Positions 26,947 to 35,784 of a DNA stretch of 47,041 nucleotides are shown piece after piece. A model generated the notes under the pieces. The model was not told where the DNA came from, searched no databases, and worked only from the letters and a program-made list of their open reading frames with translations. Every line of letters starts with the position of its first letter. Position 1 is the first letter of the stretch. The position numbers were made by a program, and so were the translations under genes. Source of the stretch: Equadaptatus sp045642025 (GTDB taxonomy: Bacteria > Synergistota > Synergistia > Synergistales > Synergistaceae). The DNA lies in assembly GCA_045642025.1 (NCBI GenBank), contig JAZUIB010000050.1:1-47041 (forward strand). The letters run 5' to 3'.

Positions 26947-28302
26947 GTGGCACAGGCCATAGACAGACAGCCTCCCTTTAATCTTGATGCAGAGCGTGCT
27001 GTTTTGGGCGCATGTTTGATTGATAAAGAGGCGCTTGCGCTTGCAGTTGAAAAACTGCACACGGAAGATTTCTATGACCCGCGTCATGCACAGGCTTTTG
27101 AGCTGTTGCTTTCACTTTTTGAAAAAGGAACTGCGGTAGATACTGTTACTTTTCTCAACGAGATAAAAAGTAAGGGTGTTGAGCAGAGCATAGGTGGTCA
27201 ACCGTTTGTAGTTGCTCTTATGGATAGCGTGTCAACCTCTGCAAATACAGAATACTATGCAAACATTGTGTTTGAAAAAGCAACGCTCCGCGGTCTTATC
27301 AGCGTAGGTACAGACATTACAAAGCTTGGATATGCCGAAAACGTGGCGGCAGACGAAGCGCTTGAAAAAGCCGAACAGAGTATTTATGAACTTGCAAGAA
27401 CCGGCAGAACCACAACAATACGCGGAGCAAAAGATGTCATAGCTGATGCTTTCCGCGACATTGAAAGCCGTCTTGCAAGCGGTACTTCATTTACGGGAAT
27501 CAGCACTGGCTACAAAGATTTTGACAGAATATCCGGAGGGCTTCAGCCTAGTTCACTGTACATACTTGCTGCGCGTCCGTCAATGGGTAAAACGGCTCTT
27601 GCTCTAAACATTGCAGCACACGTTGCACTTGAAGAAAATATTCCTGTACTTGTATTCAGCCTTGAAATGTCGTCTGAGCAGGTTGCAAACAGAATGATAT
27701 CTGCAGAAGCGCGTGTCAATCTCCGCAAGCTGCTTGATACCAATTCGGCAAAAGGCAATATATCAGTCAATTCCTCGGAATGGCAGCAGCTCACCGAAGC
27801 TGCTGGCAGACTTGAAAAATGTCCGCTTTACATTGACGAAACCCCGGGGCTTTCCACAGTTGAACTACGCGCGAAATGCCGCCGTTTCTTTGCAAAACAG
27901 AAATCGGACAAAGGGCTTATCGTGCTTGACTATCTGCAGCTTATGGATGCAGCAAGGCGCACTGACAATCGGCAGCAGGACGTTTCTGAAATTTCACGAG
28001 CGCTCAAGGCAATCGCCAGAGAATTTAAAGTTCCGGTAATTGCGCTCTCACAGCTTTCCCGTGCGGTTGAAAGCCGTCAGGACAAACGCCCCATGCTGTC
28101 CGACCTTCGCGAATCCGGCGCAATAGAGCAAGACGCAGACATGGTTATGTTTATCTACCGTGAATCATACTACAAACAGGAAAACGCAGACCAGAATGCT
28201 GAACTCATCGTTGCCAAAAACAGAAACGGAGCAACAGGCATGGTTGAATTTGTCTTCTTCAACGAGTACACGCGCTTTGAACCGATGATAAGAAGCTATT
28301 AG
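26947..28302 (+). CDS. dnaB: Replicative DNA helicase DnaB
   Basis: A 451-residue RecA-family hexameric helicase. The N-terminal primase-interacting domain starts PPFNLDAERAVLGACLID. Walker A is ARPSMGKTALALNIA (about residue 211), Walker B is KGLIVLDYLQLM, and the arginine-finger region LSDLRESGAIEQDADMVMFI is present. A GTG start with AAGGTGAATAA upstream is immediately downstream of rplI. No intein or insertion is visible. Confidence 0.97.
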   Translation: MAQAIDRQPPFNLDAERAVLGACLIDKEALALAVEKLHTEDFYDPRHAQAFELLLSLFEKGTAVDTVTFLNEIKSKGVEQSIGGQPFVVALMDSVSTSANTEYYANIVFEKATLRGLISVGTDITKLGYAENVAADEALEKAEQSIYELARTGRTTTIRGAKDVIADAFRDIESRLASGTSFTGISTGYKDFDRISGGLQPSSLYILAARPSMGKTALALNIAAHVALEENIPVLVFSLEMSSEQVANRMISAEARVNLRKLLDTNSAKGNISVNSSEWQQLTEAAGRLEKCPLYIDETPGLSTVELRAKCRRFFAKQKSDKGLIVLDYLQLMDAARRTDNRQQDVSEISRALKAIAREFKVPVIALSQLSRAVESRQDKRPMLSDLRESGAIEQDADMVMFIYRESYYKQENADQNAELIVAKNRNGATGMVEFVFFNEYTRFEPMIRSY

Positions 28303-28346
28303 CGCAATGAACTATAAAGCAAACGACTGAAAGGAATGAAGTGAAC

Positions 28347-29585
28347 ATGAAAATAGCAGTTGCTGGAACCGGGTATGTGGGACTTTCGCTTGCAGTGCTG
28401 CTTTCACAGCACAATAAGGTAACCGCGGTAGATATAGTCGCTGAAAAGGTGGAAAAAATCAACAATAAAATATCGCCCATACAGGATGATTACATAGAAA
28501 AATACCTTACAGAAAAAGAACTTAACCTTACAGCAACATTAGACGGTACAAAAGCGTACTCCGAAGCTGACTACGTAATCATTGCCACCCCAACAAACTA
28601 CGACCCGGACAAACAATACTTTGATACCACGGCGGTTGAAAACGTAATTGAACAGGTAATCAAACTCAATCCGGCGGCAACAATGATAATCAAATCAACA
28701 ATACCAGTTGGCTACACGGAAAGCGTGCGCAAAAAATACAATTGTGACAAAATTATTTTCAGTCCGGAGTTTCTTCGTGAATCAAAAGCACTGTACGACA
28801 ACCTCTACCCAAGCCGTATAATAGTAGGCTGTCCGAAAGACGACGCAAAAATGCGTGAAAAAGCAGAAATCTTTGCAAATTTACTTGTTGAAGGTGCAAT
28901 CAAAGAAAACATAGATATAAGAATAGTAGGCCTCACAGAAGCAGAAGCGATAAAACTCTTTGCCAACTGCTACCTTGCGTTGCGTGTTGCCTACTTCAAC
29001 GAACTTGACACCTATGCGGAACTCAATGGGCTTGACACACAGCAGATAATAGACGGCGTAAGTTTAGACCCTAGAATAGGCAGCCACTACAACAACCCTA
29101 GCTTTGGTTACGGAGGCTACTGCCTGCCCAAAGACACAAAACAGCTCCTTGCAAACTACGAAGGAGTACCGCAAAACCTGATAGGAGCAATAGTAGAAAG
29201 CAACAGGACACGCAAAACATTCATAGCTGACAGAGTACTCGAAAAAACCGGCTGGAAAGACTACTACGAAGACATAGACATAGACATAACAAACAAAAAA
29301 ACAGCAACAATAGGTATATACCGTCTCACAATGAAATCCAACTCCGACAACTTCCGTCAAAGTGCCATACAGGGAGTAATGAAAAGAGTCAAACAAAAAG
29401 GTGCTCAGGTGATAATCTATGAACCCACACTTGAAAACGGTAGCGAGTTCTTTGGCAGCAAAATAGTCAACGACCTTGACGAATTCAAAAAAACAGCCGA
29501 TGTTATCATTGCAAACCGTTCTGATGCCTGCCTTGACGATGTAAAAGAAAAGCTCTACTCAAGAGATTTATTCAGAAGAGATTAA
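28347..29585 (+). CDS. UDP-glucose/GDP-mannose-type 6-dehydrogenase
   Basis: A 412-residue NAD-dependent nucleotide-sugar dehydrogenase producing a UDP-uronic acid. The Rossmann motif AVAGTGYVGLSLA is at residues 4-16. The central dimer helix contains LFANCYLALRVAYFNELD, and the catalytic Cys lies in GYGGYCLPKDT (about residue 254). The C-terminal domain contains IYEPTL. The length and YGGYC motif fit UDP-glucose 6-dehydrogenases, but the exact sugar is not certain. The DNA is unusually A-rich in codon choice compared with dnaB next door. It leads into the heptose genes and probably feeds surface polysaccharide. Confidence 0.88.
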   Translation: MKIAVAGTGYVGLSLAVLLSQHNKVTAVDIVAEKVEKINNKISPIQDDYIEKYLTEKELNLTATLDGTKAYSEADYVIIATPTNYDPDKQYFDTTAVENVIEQVIKLNPAATMIIKSTIPVGYTESVRKKYNCDKIIFSPEFLRESKALYDNLYPSRIIVGCPKDDAKMREKAEIFANLLVEGAIKENIDIRIVGLTEAEAIKLFANCYLALRVAYFNELDTYAELNGLDTQQIIDGVSLDPRIGSHYNNPSFGYGGYCLPKDTKQLLANYEGVPQNLIGAIVESNRTRKTFIADRVLEKTGWKDYYEDIDIDITNKKTATIGIYRLTMKSNSDNFRQSAIQGVMKRVKQKGAQVIIYEPTLENGSEFFGSKIVNDLDEFKKTADVIIANRSDACLDDVKEKLYSRDLFRRD

Positions 29586-29613
29586 AAATACCGGTAGTAT
29601 TTGGGGGATTGGC

Positions 29614-31065
29614 ATGATATTTGACGTTCAACAAAAACTTGTCAACAAAGCAAAAACAGCTTTGGAGAACATTTCTGATTGTTGTGTCGCTGTTGCCGGA
29701 GACCTTATGCTTGACTGCTACATAAACGGCGATGTCAGTCGGATTTCTCCCGAAGCTCCTGTGCCAGTAGTTCGTATGACCGATGAAAAACATGTTCTTG
29801 GCGGCGCTGGAAACGCATTGGCAAACCTTGTGGGGCTGGGCATTCATATTATTCCTGCGGGGAGATTGGGCAACGATATGTACGCTGCCTGGTTTTTGGG
29901 AGATCCTGCAATGCGGAACGTTGATACTTCAAATATTATTATGAGAGGCGCTACAAGCGTCAAAACAAGAATTCTCGGCGGACATCAGCAGATGCTTCGT
30001 CTAGATAAAGAGCATTACGTTGAAACAACGGAAAATGAGGCTAAGAAAAGAGCTTCGATGCTGCTTGTCGATGAACCTGACTGTGTTGTTATCTCAGACT
30101 ACGGCAAGGGATATTGCTCAGAGGCATTATGCCGAAGACTTTCAGCATTATGTAAAAAAAATCTTATTCCGCTGCTAATAGACCCAAAAAAATCAGACTG
30201 GAACTGCTACTCTGGCGCGTATCTCATAACCCCTAACGTTAAGGAGCTCAGCGAAGCGGCAGGCCGCGAAGTGAAAAACGAAGATGAAGAAGTTGTCTGT
30301 GCGGCGCGTGAGCTGATTGAAAAATATGACGTAGAAAATATTCTTGTCACCCGTTCGGAAAAAGGCTCAACGCTTATTTCAGACGATTTCGTAAAACACA
30401 TACCGGCTAGCGCAGTAGAAGTTTACGACGTTTCAGGTGCAGGAGATACGACTATAGCAACAATAGCTGCATTTTTGGCTGCAGGGCTTGAACTTTCAGA
30501 GTGCTGCGAGCTTGCAAATTTGGCATCGCAGTTTGTTGTAGGCAAAGTTGGTACATATCCGATTAAAGCCGAAGATATGTTCACGCTTTTTAGACAGTGC
30601 GGTGTATCTTACATGGACAAAATAACAGACAGAGAAAACGCGGCGAAAATATGTGCCGAATGGAAAACTTCCGAAAGAAAAGTAATATTTACAAACGGCT
30701 GTTTTGATATCATTCACAGCGGGCATATAGATTCCCTTAACAAAGCGAAAGAACTTGGCGATAGGCTGATTGTTGGCCTGAACTCAGATGATTCCGTTAG
30801 AAGGCTTAAAGGGAAAAGCAGACCTGTAAATGGTGAAGCAGACAGGGCAAAAATTCTTGCGGCACTTGAAGCTGTGGACATGGTTGTTGTTTTCGGTGAA
30901 GACACGCCGAGCGATCTGCTTTCAGCGCTTCGTCCCAACGTAATTGTCAAAGGCGGGGATTATACGCCCGAACAGATTGCAGGGCGCGAATTTGCGGATG
31001 AAGTTGTCATTATTCCTCTAACGCAGGGATATTCGACAACCGGAATAATTGAAAAAATTAAATGA
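29614..31065 (+). CDS. hldE: Bifunctional heptose-7-phosphate kinase / heptose-1-phosphate adenylyltransferase
   Basis: A 483-residue two-domain enzyme of ADP-heptose synthesis. The N-terminal PfkB/ribokinase domain has VAGDLMLDCYINGDVSRISPE (about residue 28) and the anion-hole motif VSGAGDTTIA (about residue 275). The C-terminal nucleotidyltransferase has TNGCFDIIHSGHI (about residue 362) and LNSDDSVRRLKG. Full length compared with E. coli HldE. GGGGGAT precedes the start. Its TGA overlaps the ATG of gmhB. With gmhB and gmhA it supplies the heptose precursor of the LPS inner core. Confidence 0.95.
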   Translation: MIFDVQQKLVNKAKTALENISDCCVAVAGDLMLDCYINGDVSRISPEAPVPVVRMTDEKHVLGGAGNALANLVGLGIHIIPAGRLGNDMYAAWFLGDPAMRNVDTSNIIMRGATSVKTRILGGHQQMLRLDKEHYVETTENEAKKRASMLLVDEPDCVVISDYGKGYCSEALCRRLSALCKKNLIPLLIDPKKSDWNCYSGAYLITPNVKELSEAAGREVKNEDEEVVCAARELIEKYDVENILVTRSEKGSTLISDDFVKHIPASAVEVYDVSGAGDTTIATIAAFLAAGLELSECCELANLASQFVVGKVGTYPIKAEDMFTLFRQCGVSYMDKITDRENAAKICAEWKTSERKVIFTNGCFDIIHSGHIDSLNKAKELGDRLIVGLNSDDSVRRLKGKSRPVNGEADRAKILAALEAVDMVVVFGEDTPSDLLSALRPNVIVKGGDYTPEQIAGREFADEVVIIPLTQGYSTTGIIEKIK

Positions 31066-31613
31066 AAAAAGTAATCATCCTTGACCGTGACGGCACGTTA
31101 AATGTTGACACCGGTTATTTGCATGAGCTGGAAAAAGCAGTGCTTTGCGAAGGCGCGGCGGAAGGATTGAAAAAACTTTCTGATGCAGGTTTTCGCTTTG
31201 TTGTTGTTTCAAACCAGTCAGGGGTTGGCAGAGGTTATTTTACAGAACAAGAGTTAAACGCTACCAACGAAAAAATTGCCGCACTTTTGGCAGAGCAAGG
31301 CGTAAAAATAGAAGCGTTCTTCTGCTGCACACACACGCCGGATATAGGCTGCAGCTGCAGAAAGCCTAAAACAGGACTTGTTGAACAGGCTGAAAAAGAG
31401 CTGGGGTTTTTACGCAGCGACATTTTCTGTACGATAGGCGATAAACAGGCAGACGTGGAGCTTGCCGAAAAAATAAACGTTCCATCGGTACTTGTGTTCA
31501 CAGGCTATGGCAGAAAGCATTATGACAAAGGAGTTCGCGGAACATATAATGCAAAAGATTTGAACGAAGCCGCGGATATTTTGATTGAGGTGCTTAACAA
31601 TGACAGACAGTGA
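31062..31613 (+). CDS. gmhB: D-glycero-beta-D-manno-heptose 1,7-bisphosphate 7-phosphatase
   Basis: A 183-residue HAD-family phosphatase. It starts KKVIILDRDGTLNVDTGYL, with the two catalytic Asp in DRDGT. SNQSGVGRGYFTE follows. The zinc site CTHTPDIGCSCRKPKTG near residue 94 is diagnostic of GmhB. It removes the 7-phosphate after the HldE kinase step. It overlaps hldE by four bases (ATGA) and gmhA by 14 bases. Confidence 0.95.
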   Translation: MKKVIILDRDGTLNVDTGYLHELEKAVLCEGAAEGLKKLSDAGFRFVVVSNQSGVGRGYFTEQELNATNEKIAALLAEQGVKIEAFFCCTHTPDIGCSCRKPKTGLVEQAEKELGFLRSDIFCTIGDKQADVELAEKINVPSVLVFTGYGRKHYDKGVRGTYNAKDLNEAADILIEVLNNDRQ

Positions 31614-32166
31614 AATCTTCTTTGAAAACCTTAACAGCCACAGAGAAACTGCAGCAAAAATGGACAGTCTTGCTCAGGCTGTCGCAAAGGCAGGAGTTTT
31701 AATCCGTGAAACACTTGCAAACGGCGGGAGCGTGATGTTTTGCGGCAATGGAGGTTCTGCAGCTGATGCTCAGCATCTTGCGGCGGAGCTCAGCGGACGC
31801 TATCTCAAAAAACGTCAGCCTTTGGCAGGAATGGCACTTCACTGCGACACCTCGGCGCTTACAGCGATTGCAAACGATTTTTCCTTTGACGACATCTACT
31901 CTCGTCAGGTGCAAGCGCACGGCAGAAAAGGTGATCTGCTTATAGGCATTTCCACGAGCGGCAACAGTAAAAACGTGCTGAATGCGATGTTTGCTGCACG
32001 CAAGCGTGGAATGAGCACAATCGCAATGACAGGCGAAAACGGAGGAAAAATGGCAGAATTTGCCGACATACTGCTCAACGTGCCGTCAGTTTTTACGCCA
32101 AGAATACAGGAAATGCACATATTGATAGGTCACACGCTGTGCGAACTGGCGGAAAAAGAGTTGTAA
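31600..32166 (+). CDS. gmhA: Sedoheptulose-7-phosphate isomerase
   Basis: A 188-residue SIS-domain protein that makes heptose 7-phosphate from sedoheptulose 7-phosphate, the first committed LPS heptose step. Diagnostic motifs are FCGNGGSAADAQHLAAELSGR (near residue 47), ISTSGNSKNVL and the C-terminal RIQEMHILIGHTLCE with the catalytic His/Glu. ATG 31600 is within the end of gmhB; GATTGAGGTG upstream serves as ribosome binding site. Confidence 0.95.
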   Translation: MTDSEIFFENLNSHRETAAKMDSLAQAVAKAGVLIRETLANGGSVMFCGNGGSAADAQHLAAELSGRYLKKRQPLAGMALHCDTSALTAIANDFSFDDIYSRQVQAHGRKGDLLIGISTSGNSKNVLNAMFAARKRGMSTIAMTGENGGKMAEFADILLNVPSVFTPRIQEMHILIGHTLCELAEKEL

Positions 32167-32169
32167 AAT

Positions 32170-32919
32170 ATGCTGAAAAAAATTGACAAAACAGCGTTAA
32201 AAAAATATAGCATACAGACAGTCGCTGTTTATCTTTTTTTTGTGTTGCTGCAAATTTTTGGGGAAGGGTGTATAGACACCCATGGACTTGTACACAGCTT
32301 TCTTCCGTTTGCTGCCTGTACGGTTATGATAAATCTTACGGCGTATTTTGCGGCAGACGAAAAGAAATTTGCAAAGGTGTACGGGATGCTGATGCTCCTT
32401 TTCCTATCCGTCAACCTCATAAAATTCCTTGTTAATGACGCGGTTCCGTATGCGGAAAACGAATATTTCATCTGTTTTTGTACAGGAATCTCCTGTACGC
32501 TTATGCTTGTGACATATCTGCTCAATCACTGCGTTTTTATAAATGCAGTGTCGTACCTACTTTGGGCATGGATACTTACGCCGGTTGCTATACTATGGAA
32601 TTATTATTTCACGACAGGACACTGGTTTACGGCAGAAAGCTACTGGGAATTCAAACATGCGACATTTGCCGCGGCAATTAAGTACGTGCTTGCAATGCGC
32701 TGGTATGTCATTCCGATTATTATGCTTTTCACGCTTTTAATACTGAGATACATTTGGCATGCCGCAAAAATCAAAGGCCGCAGCCTTAACGTAAAACAGC
32801 TTATTCTTGTCTTGGTACTGCTTGCCTGCAGTTGTGTAATGTTCCAGCAGCACAGAGACAACCAGGTAATGGAAATATACTACAGGGCAAGAGACGTTAT
32901 TTCAAAACAATATCAATGA
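32170..32919 (+). CDS. Polytopic membrane protein, possibly the membrane half of a phosphoethanolamine-transferase-like enzyme
   Basis: A 249-residue protein with about six to seven hydrophobic helices (near residues 15-33, 44-62, 70-88, 100-118, 122-145, 178-198, 211-227). It ends RDNQVMEIYYRARDVISKQYQ. The helix arrangement and charged ending loosely resemble the N-terminal membrane domain of EptA-type sulfatase-fold transferases, but no catalytic domain follows: a stop comes immediately, then the hipBA region. It starts three bases after gmhA and so is in the heptose operon. The assignment is weak. It could equally be an intact small membrane protein of unknown family. Confidence 0.55.
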   Translation: MLKKIDKTALKKYSIQTVAVYLFFVLLQIFGEGCIDTHGLVHSFLPFAACTVMINLTAYFAADEKKFAKVYGMLMLLFLSVNLIKFLVNDAVPYAENEYFICFCTGISCTLMLVTYLLNHCVFINAVSYLLWAWILTPVAILWNYYFTTGHWFTAESYWEFKHATFAAAIKYVLAMRWYVIPIIMLFTLLILRYIWHAAKIKGRSLNVKQLILVLVLLACSCVMFQQHRDNQVMEIYYRARDVISKQYQ

Positions 32920-33020
32920 TGCGTGACAACGAAAATAGTGAAAACCGCTTAAAGAGATTATTGAAAGAAAGTTTCAGGCGTACTAGAAAAGATTGCAAGT
33001 CAAAAGTTTTTGCTAAATAA
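32919..33020 (+). CDS. Tiny basic ORF coupled to the membrane protein
   Basis: Thirty-three codons whose ATG overlaps the TGA of the preceding gene (ATGA). The peptide is rich in Arg, Lys and Glu (starts MRDNENSENRLKRL) and would be one amphipathic helix. No family is recognised. Only the overlap supports it. It could also be the leftover of a longer 3' part of the membrane protein gene. Confidence 0.25.
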   Translation: MRDNENSENRLKRLLKESFRRTRKDCKSKVFAK

Positions 33021-33026
33021 TATGGT

Positions 33027-33082
33027 TAATATATTAGCTATATATTGACATATATATCAAAATTGTATAATATATTAGCTAT
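33027..33082 (+). promoter_or_regulatory. hipBA promoter with direct-repeat operators
   Basis: TTGACA at 33045-33050, with TATAAT at 33066-33071 (15-bp spacer) or TAATAT at 33068-33073 (17 bp). A 15-bp direct repeat TAATATATTAGCTAT occurs exactly at 33027-33041 and again at 33068-33082. The copies are 41 bp apart (about four helical turns) and the second covers the -10 box. They are probably operators for the HipB-like repressor. Confidence 0.6.
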
Positions 33083-33122
33083 GGATAATATTCTTGGCAG
33101 AGCAACACCGAAGGAAATAATC

Positions 33123-33368
33123 ATGCAGGTCGCACAGCGTCTTCGGGAACATCGCAGAAGACGCAAAATTTCGCAGGCAGAATTTGCAAAACTGTCAGGC
33201 GTAAGCCTTGGCTCTTTGAAGCGCTTTGAAAGCACAGGAGAAATTTCTTTCATGTCACTTGCAAAAATCGCGTTTGTGCTGCATCGTGAAGATGAAATTG
33301 CCACGCTGTTTGAACGCAAAGAATATCTAAGCATAAACGAGGTAATCAAGGATAATGAAAAAGCTTGA
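33123..33368 (+). CDS. hipB: HipB-like helix-turn-helix antitoxin
   Basis: An 81-residue Xre-type HTH protein: QVAQRLREHRRRRKISQAEFAKLSGVSLGSLKRFESTGEISFMSLAKIA. AAGGA seven bases before ATG 33123 selects this start. The alternative ATG at 33081 would be nearly leaderless, and the TTG at 33045 lies inside the promoter. In type II systems HipB binds and silences the HipA kinase and represses the operon. It overlaps hipA by 14 bases. A leucine-zipper-like C-terminus (HREDEIATLFERKEYL) may contact the toxin. Confidence 0.82.
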   Translation: MQVAQRLREHRRRRKISQAEFAKLSGVSLGSLKRFESTGEISFMSLAKIAFVLHREDEIATLFERKEYLSINEVIKDNEKA

Positions 33369-34491
33369 CAGACTTGACGTGTTTTATAACAATCGCTTGG
33401 TCGGAGCTCTTGCGGCAATGAAAAACGGTCTTGTCGCCTTTCAGTACAGCGGCGAATGGCAGAAAAACGGATTTTCCATATCACCTTTTTCACTTCCTCT
33501 GCGAAACGATGTATTCATACCGCGGAAATCAAACGTATACAAATTCGAAGGTCTTTTCGGAGTTTTTAATGACAGTCTCCCTGACGGATGGGGCAGGCTG
33601 CTTGTTGATCGATGCCTAATGTCATCGAACATAAATCCTCAAAACATAACTGCCCTTGACAGGCTTTCCTTTGTGCGTGACAACGGAATTGGCGCGCTGT
33701 CCTACAGACCTTCGCGCTATCTTGAAGAAGATATTCCAGGCAGTGGAAAACAGGATTATGACAAGCTGGCTGAAGCTGTACACAGTGTGTTGGATAACAA
33801 AGAGACAGAAGATTTTGACACCCTGTACAGATTGGGAGGCTCCTCTGGAGGAGCATGTCCAAAAGCGCATATTACGCTTGACGGAGAAGCCTGGATTGTA
33901 AAATTTCCGTCAAAATATGATTCTTCGGATATAGGCAGGCAGGAGTACGATTACGCGCTTTGCGCAGAAAAGTGCGGCATAAAAATACCGCATGTAAAGC
34001 TGCTCCCCTCAAAACTATGCAGCGGATTTTTTGCGACAAAACGATTTGACAGAAACAGGCAGCAAAAACTGCACGTCATAAGTGCAGGCGGACTTTTGGA
34101 GGTATCGCACAGAGAACCTGTGTTGGACTATAAAAATCTGTTTGCCGCCGCAGAAAATCTTACAGGCGGCTTTGAATATGACAAAGAACTTTACAGAAGA
34201 ATGTGCTTTAATGTCTTTGCCCATAACAGAGACGACCATGCCAAGAATTTTACATTCCTGTACGATGAACAGAAAGCCAAGTGGAGCCTCTCTCCTGCGT
34301 ATGATATGACCTACAGTTTCTCAATAGGCGGGCAGCATGCCACAACAATAAACGGCGAAGGTCAAAATCCGGATATCTCGAATGTAACAACCCTTGGCAG
34401 ACTTGTCGGACTTAAACAGAAATGGCTGCAGACAACGGCAGAAGAGATAAAAAATACTGTTGCAACAGAACTTGGAAACTACTTGTTATAA
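33355..34491 (+). CDS. hipA: HipA-like serine/threonine kinase toxin
   Basis: A 378-residue HipA-family kinase. The N-subdomain is LDVFYNNRLVGALAA. The GGSSGGACPKA loop (about residue 162) is the glycine-rich segment with the autophosphorylated Ser. Catalytic residues are in FNVFAHNRDDHAKNF (about residue 287), and the metal-binding motif is in LSPAYDMTYS. E. coli HipA phosphorylates glutamyl-tRNA synthetase, and other HipA proteins hit other tRNA synthetases, so the target here is unknown. It seems intact and is preceded by its HipB partner. Confidence 0.87.
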   Translation: MKKLDRLDVFYNNRLVGALAAMKNGLVAFQYSGEWQKNGFSISPFSLPLRNDVFIPRKSNVYKFEGLFGVFNDSLPDGWGRLLVDRCLMSSNINPQNITALDRLSFVRDNGIGALSYRPSRYLEEDIPGSGKQDYDKLAEAVHSVLDNKETEDFDTLYRLGGSSGGACPKAHITLDGEAWIVKFPSKYDSSDIGRQEYDYALCAEKCGIKIPHVKLLPSKLCSGFFATKRFDRNRQQKLHVISAGGLLEVSHREPVLDYKNLFAAAENLTGGFEYDKELYRRMCFNVFAHNRDDHAKNFTFLYDEQKAKWSLSPAYDMTYSFSIGGQHATTINGEGQNPDISNVTTLGRLVGLKQKWLQTTAEEIKNTVATELGNYLL

Positions 34492-34514
34492 ATTCAAATA
34501 TTTCAACTTTGCAG

Positions 34515-34560
34515 AATAATGCCGCAAGCGCCGTAAAGGCACCTGCGGCATTATTTGTTG
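34515..34560. terminator. Bidirectional terminator between hipA and a GT9 gene
   Basis: AATAATGCCGCA (34515-34526) pairs with TGCGGCATTATT (34544-34555), twelve perfect pairs. It lies between convergent genes ending at 34491 and 34569. Confidence 0.85.
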
Positions 34561-34568
34561 TAAATTAT

Positions 34569-35567
34569 CTATGCAAGCAATTCCTTTTCAAATTTCTTGA
34601 AACCGTCGTATGCTATGTCAACAGTAAGCGTTTCCATACAGCGTTTGTTCGGACAGTTGTAATTGAAACAGCCGACATCCGGGCAGGTGCAGAGCGCTTC
34701 GCGAAACCACGGCATAGTAAAACCAATCCGCTGACTCGGTGTACAGCCGAACAAACCAAAAGTCGGAGTACCCGAAAGCGCTGACAAATGCAAAGGCCCT
34801 GTGTCATTGCCTACAGACGCGCTGCACGCCTTGATAATTGCGCACATCTCGTCATAATTCATTCTATTGGTAAGATTAAGCACATTTGTTGTGTCATCAA
34901 GAGCCGCCATAATCTGTTCATTATGCGCCGTTTCAACGTTGCCGTGACCATTGAGAACAATACCCCATCCCTCGGCAAGCATACGCTTAATAAACTCCGG
35001 CCAATATTCCACAGGCCAAAGCTTTTGCGGCTTGCTCGCGCCTGTTATGCAGAACAGCGTTTTCTTAGGTAGAGGCGCAAGAAGTTCCGAAGCATACTTT
35101 TGAGCTTTTTTTGAAGCTTGAATCATCGGTGCATCGCGCAAATCCTTGTCAATACCAAGTTCCTCAAACCATTTCCAGACGTTGCCGCCATAATAAAAAC
35201 CTTCGCCGAAACTCTTGTAGCCGAAAGTATGCGGAACATCGGAAATCTTAGCGACAAAAGCTGCAGAAACGGCATTGTGGACAGAAACAAGCGTGTCAAA
35301 TTTGCGTTTTTTAACATCTGCAACGCATTTGAATAAGCCGATCGGGTTATGCTTGCTGTCCCAGTAAACAAAATCCTCAAAACAATCCTGTGGTTCAACA
35401 ATATTCGCAAATTCAGGCCGTGTCAGCACCGTAAGCCTTGCGTTTGGAAAACGGCGCTTAAACAACCGCGCTCTTGCAATTGCCTGAAGCACATCGCCGA
35501 ACGCGCCGAAACGAATCCATAAAACATTTGAAGGTGTGAACATCGCATTGCCTCGTCTCTGCTGCAT
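34569..35567 (-). CDS. Glycosyltransferase family 9 (heptosyltransferase-like)
   Basis: A 332-residue GT9/GT-B enzyme. The N-terminal WIRFGAFGDVLQAI is the glycine-rich acceptor loop of ADP-heptose:LPS heptosyltransferases. SVGNDTGPLHLSALSGTPTFGLFG is the nucleotide-sugar site of the C-terminal domain. A Cys-rich patch near the end (CTCPDVGCFNYNCPNKRCM) is uncommon in textbook WaaC/WaaF and may bind metal. A start at 35543 (MFTPSNVLW) is possible, with GAGG upstream. It probably adds heptose or a similar sugar to LPS core. A second GT9 gene lies at 38715-39701. Confidence 0.87.
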   Translation of the reverse strand: MQQRRGNAMFTPSNVLWIRFGAFGDVLQAIARARLFKRRFPNARLTVLTRPEFANIVEPQDCFEDFVYWDSKHNPIGLFKCVADVKKRKFDTLVSVHNAVSAAFVAKISDVPHTFGYKSFGEGFYYGGNVWKWFEELGIDKDLRDAPMIQASKKAQKYASELLAPLPKKTLFCITGASKPQKLWPVEYWPEFIKRMLAEGWGIVLNGHGNVETAHNEQIMAALDDTTNVLNLTNRMNYDEMCAIIKACSASVGNDTGPLHLSALSGTPTFGLFGCTPSQRIGFTMPWFREALCTCPDVGCFNYNCPNKRCMETLTVDIAYDGFKKFEKELLA

Positions 35568-35639
35568 TTTAAGCCTAAACGGCTTAACGTCCGCAGTTTA
35601 ATATATTTTGCGGCAAAATGCAAGTTTTATAAAACAGCT

Positions 35640-35734
35640 TCCGATTTTACAAAAAGTCGCTTGAAAAAATCCCGATTTTTACAAAAAGTCGCTTGAAAAA
35701 ATCCCGAATTTTACAAAAAGTCGCTTGAAAAAAT
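35640..35734 (+). repeat. Three tandem 32-bp iterons upstream of the AAA ATPase
   Basis: Three near-identical units of about 32 bp (35640-35670, 35671-35702, 35703-35734), core ACAAAAAGTCGCTTGAAAAAAT. The TTGAAA in the third unit serves as the -35 box of the ATPase promoter, and each unit carries the same hexamer. There are no spacers of unique sequence between units, so this is not a CRISPR array. Confidence 0.92.
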
Positions 35735-35752
35735 CCTTCAACATAGTATAAT
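35725..35752 (+). promoter_or_regulatory. Promoter of the AAA/DUF4143 gene
   Basis: TTGAAA at 35725-35730 (end of the third iteron), a 16-bp spacer and perfect TATAAT at 35747-35752. Start codon 33 bp downstream. A protein binding the iterons would compete with RNA polymerase. Confidence 0.7.
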
Positions 35753-35784
35753 ACAAGGTGGAAAAACTGACGGGAGCTGATTAA

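Noticed and set aside
33045..33080. TTG start at 33045 for the HipB-like protein
   Set aside because: That TTG is the first half of the TTGACA -35 box, so it lies upstream of the transcription start.
35640..35734. Possible mini CRISPR array
   Set aside because: The three 32-bp units abut with no unique spacers, and no cas gene is present. They overlap a promoter and behave as iterons.
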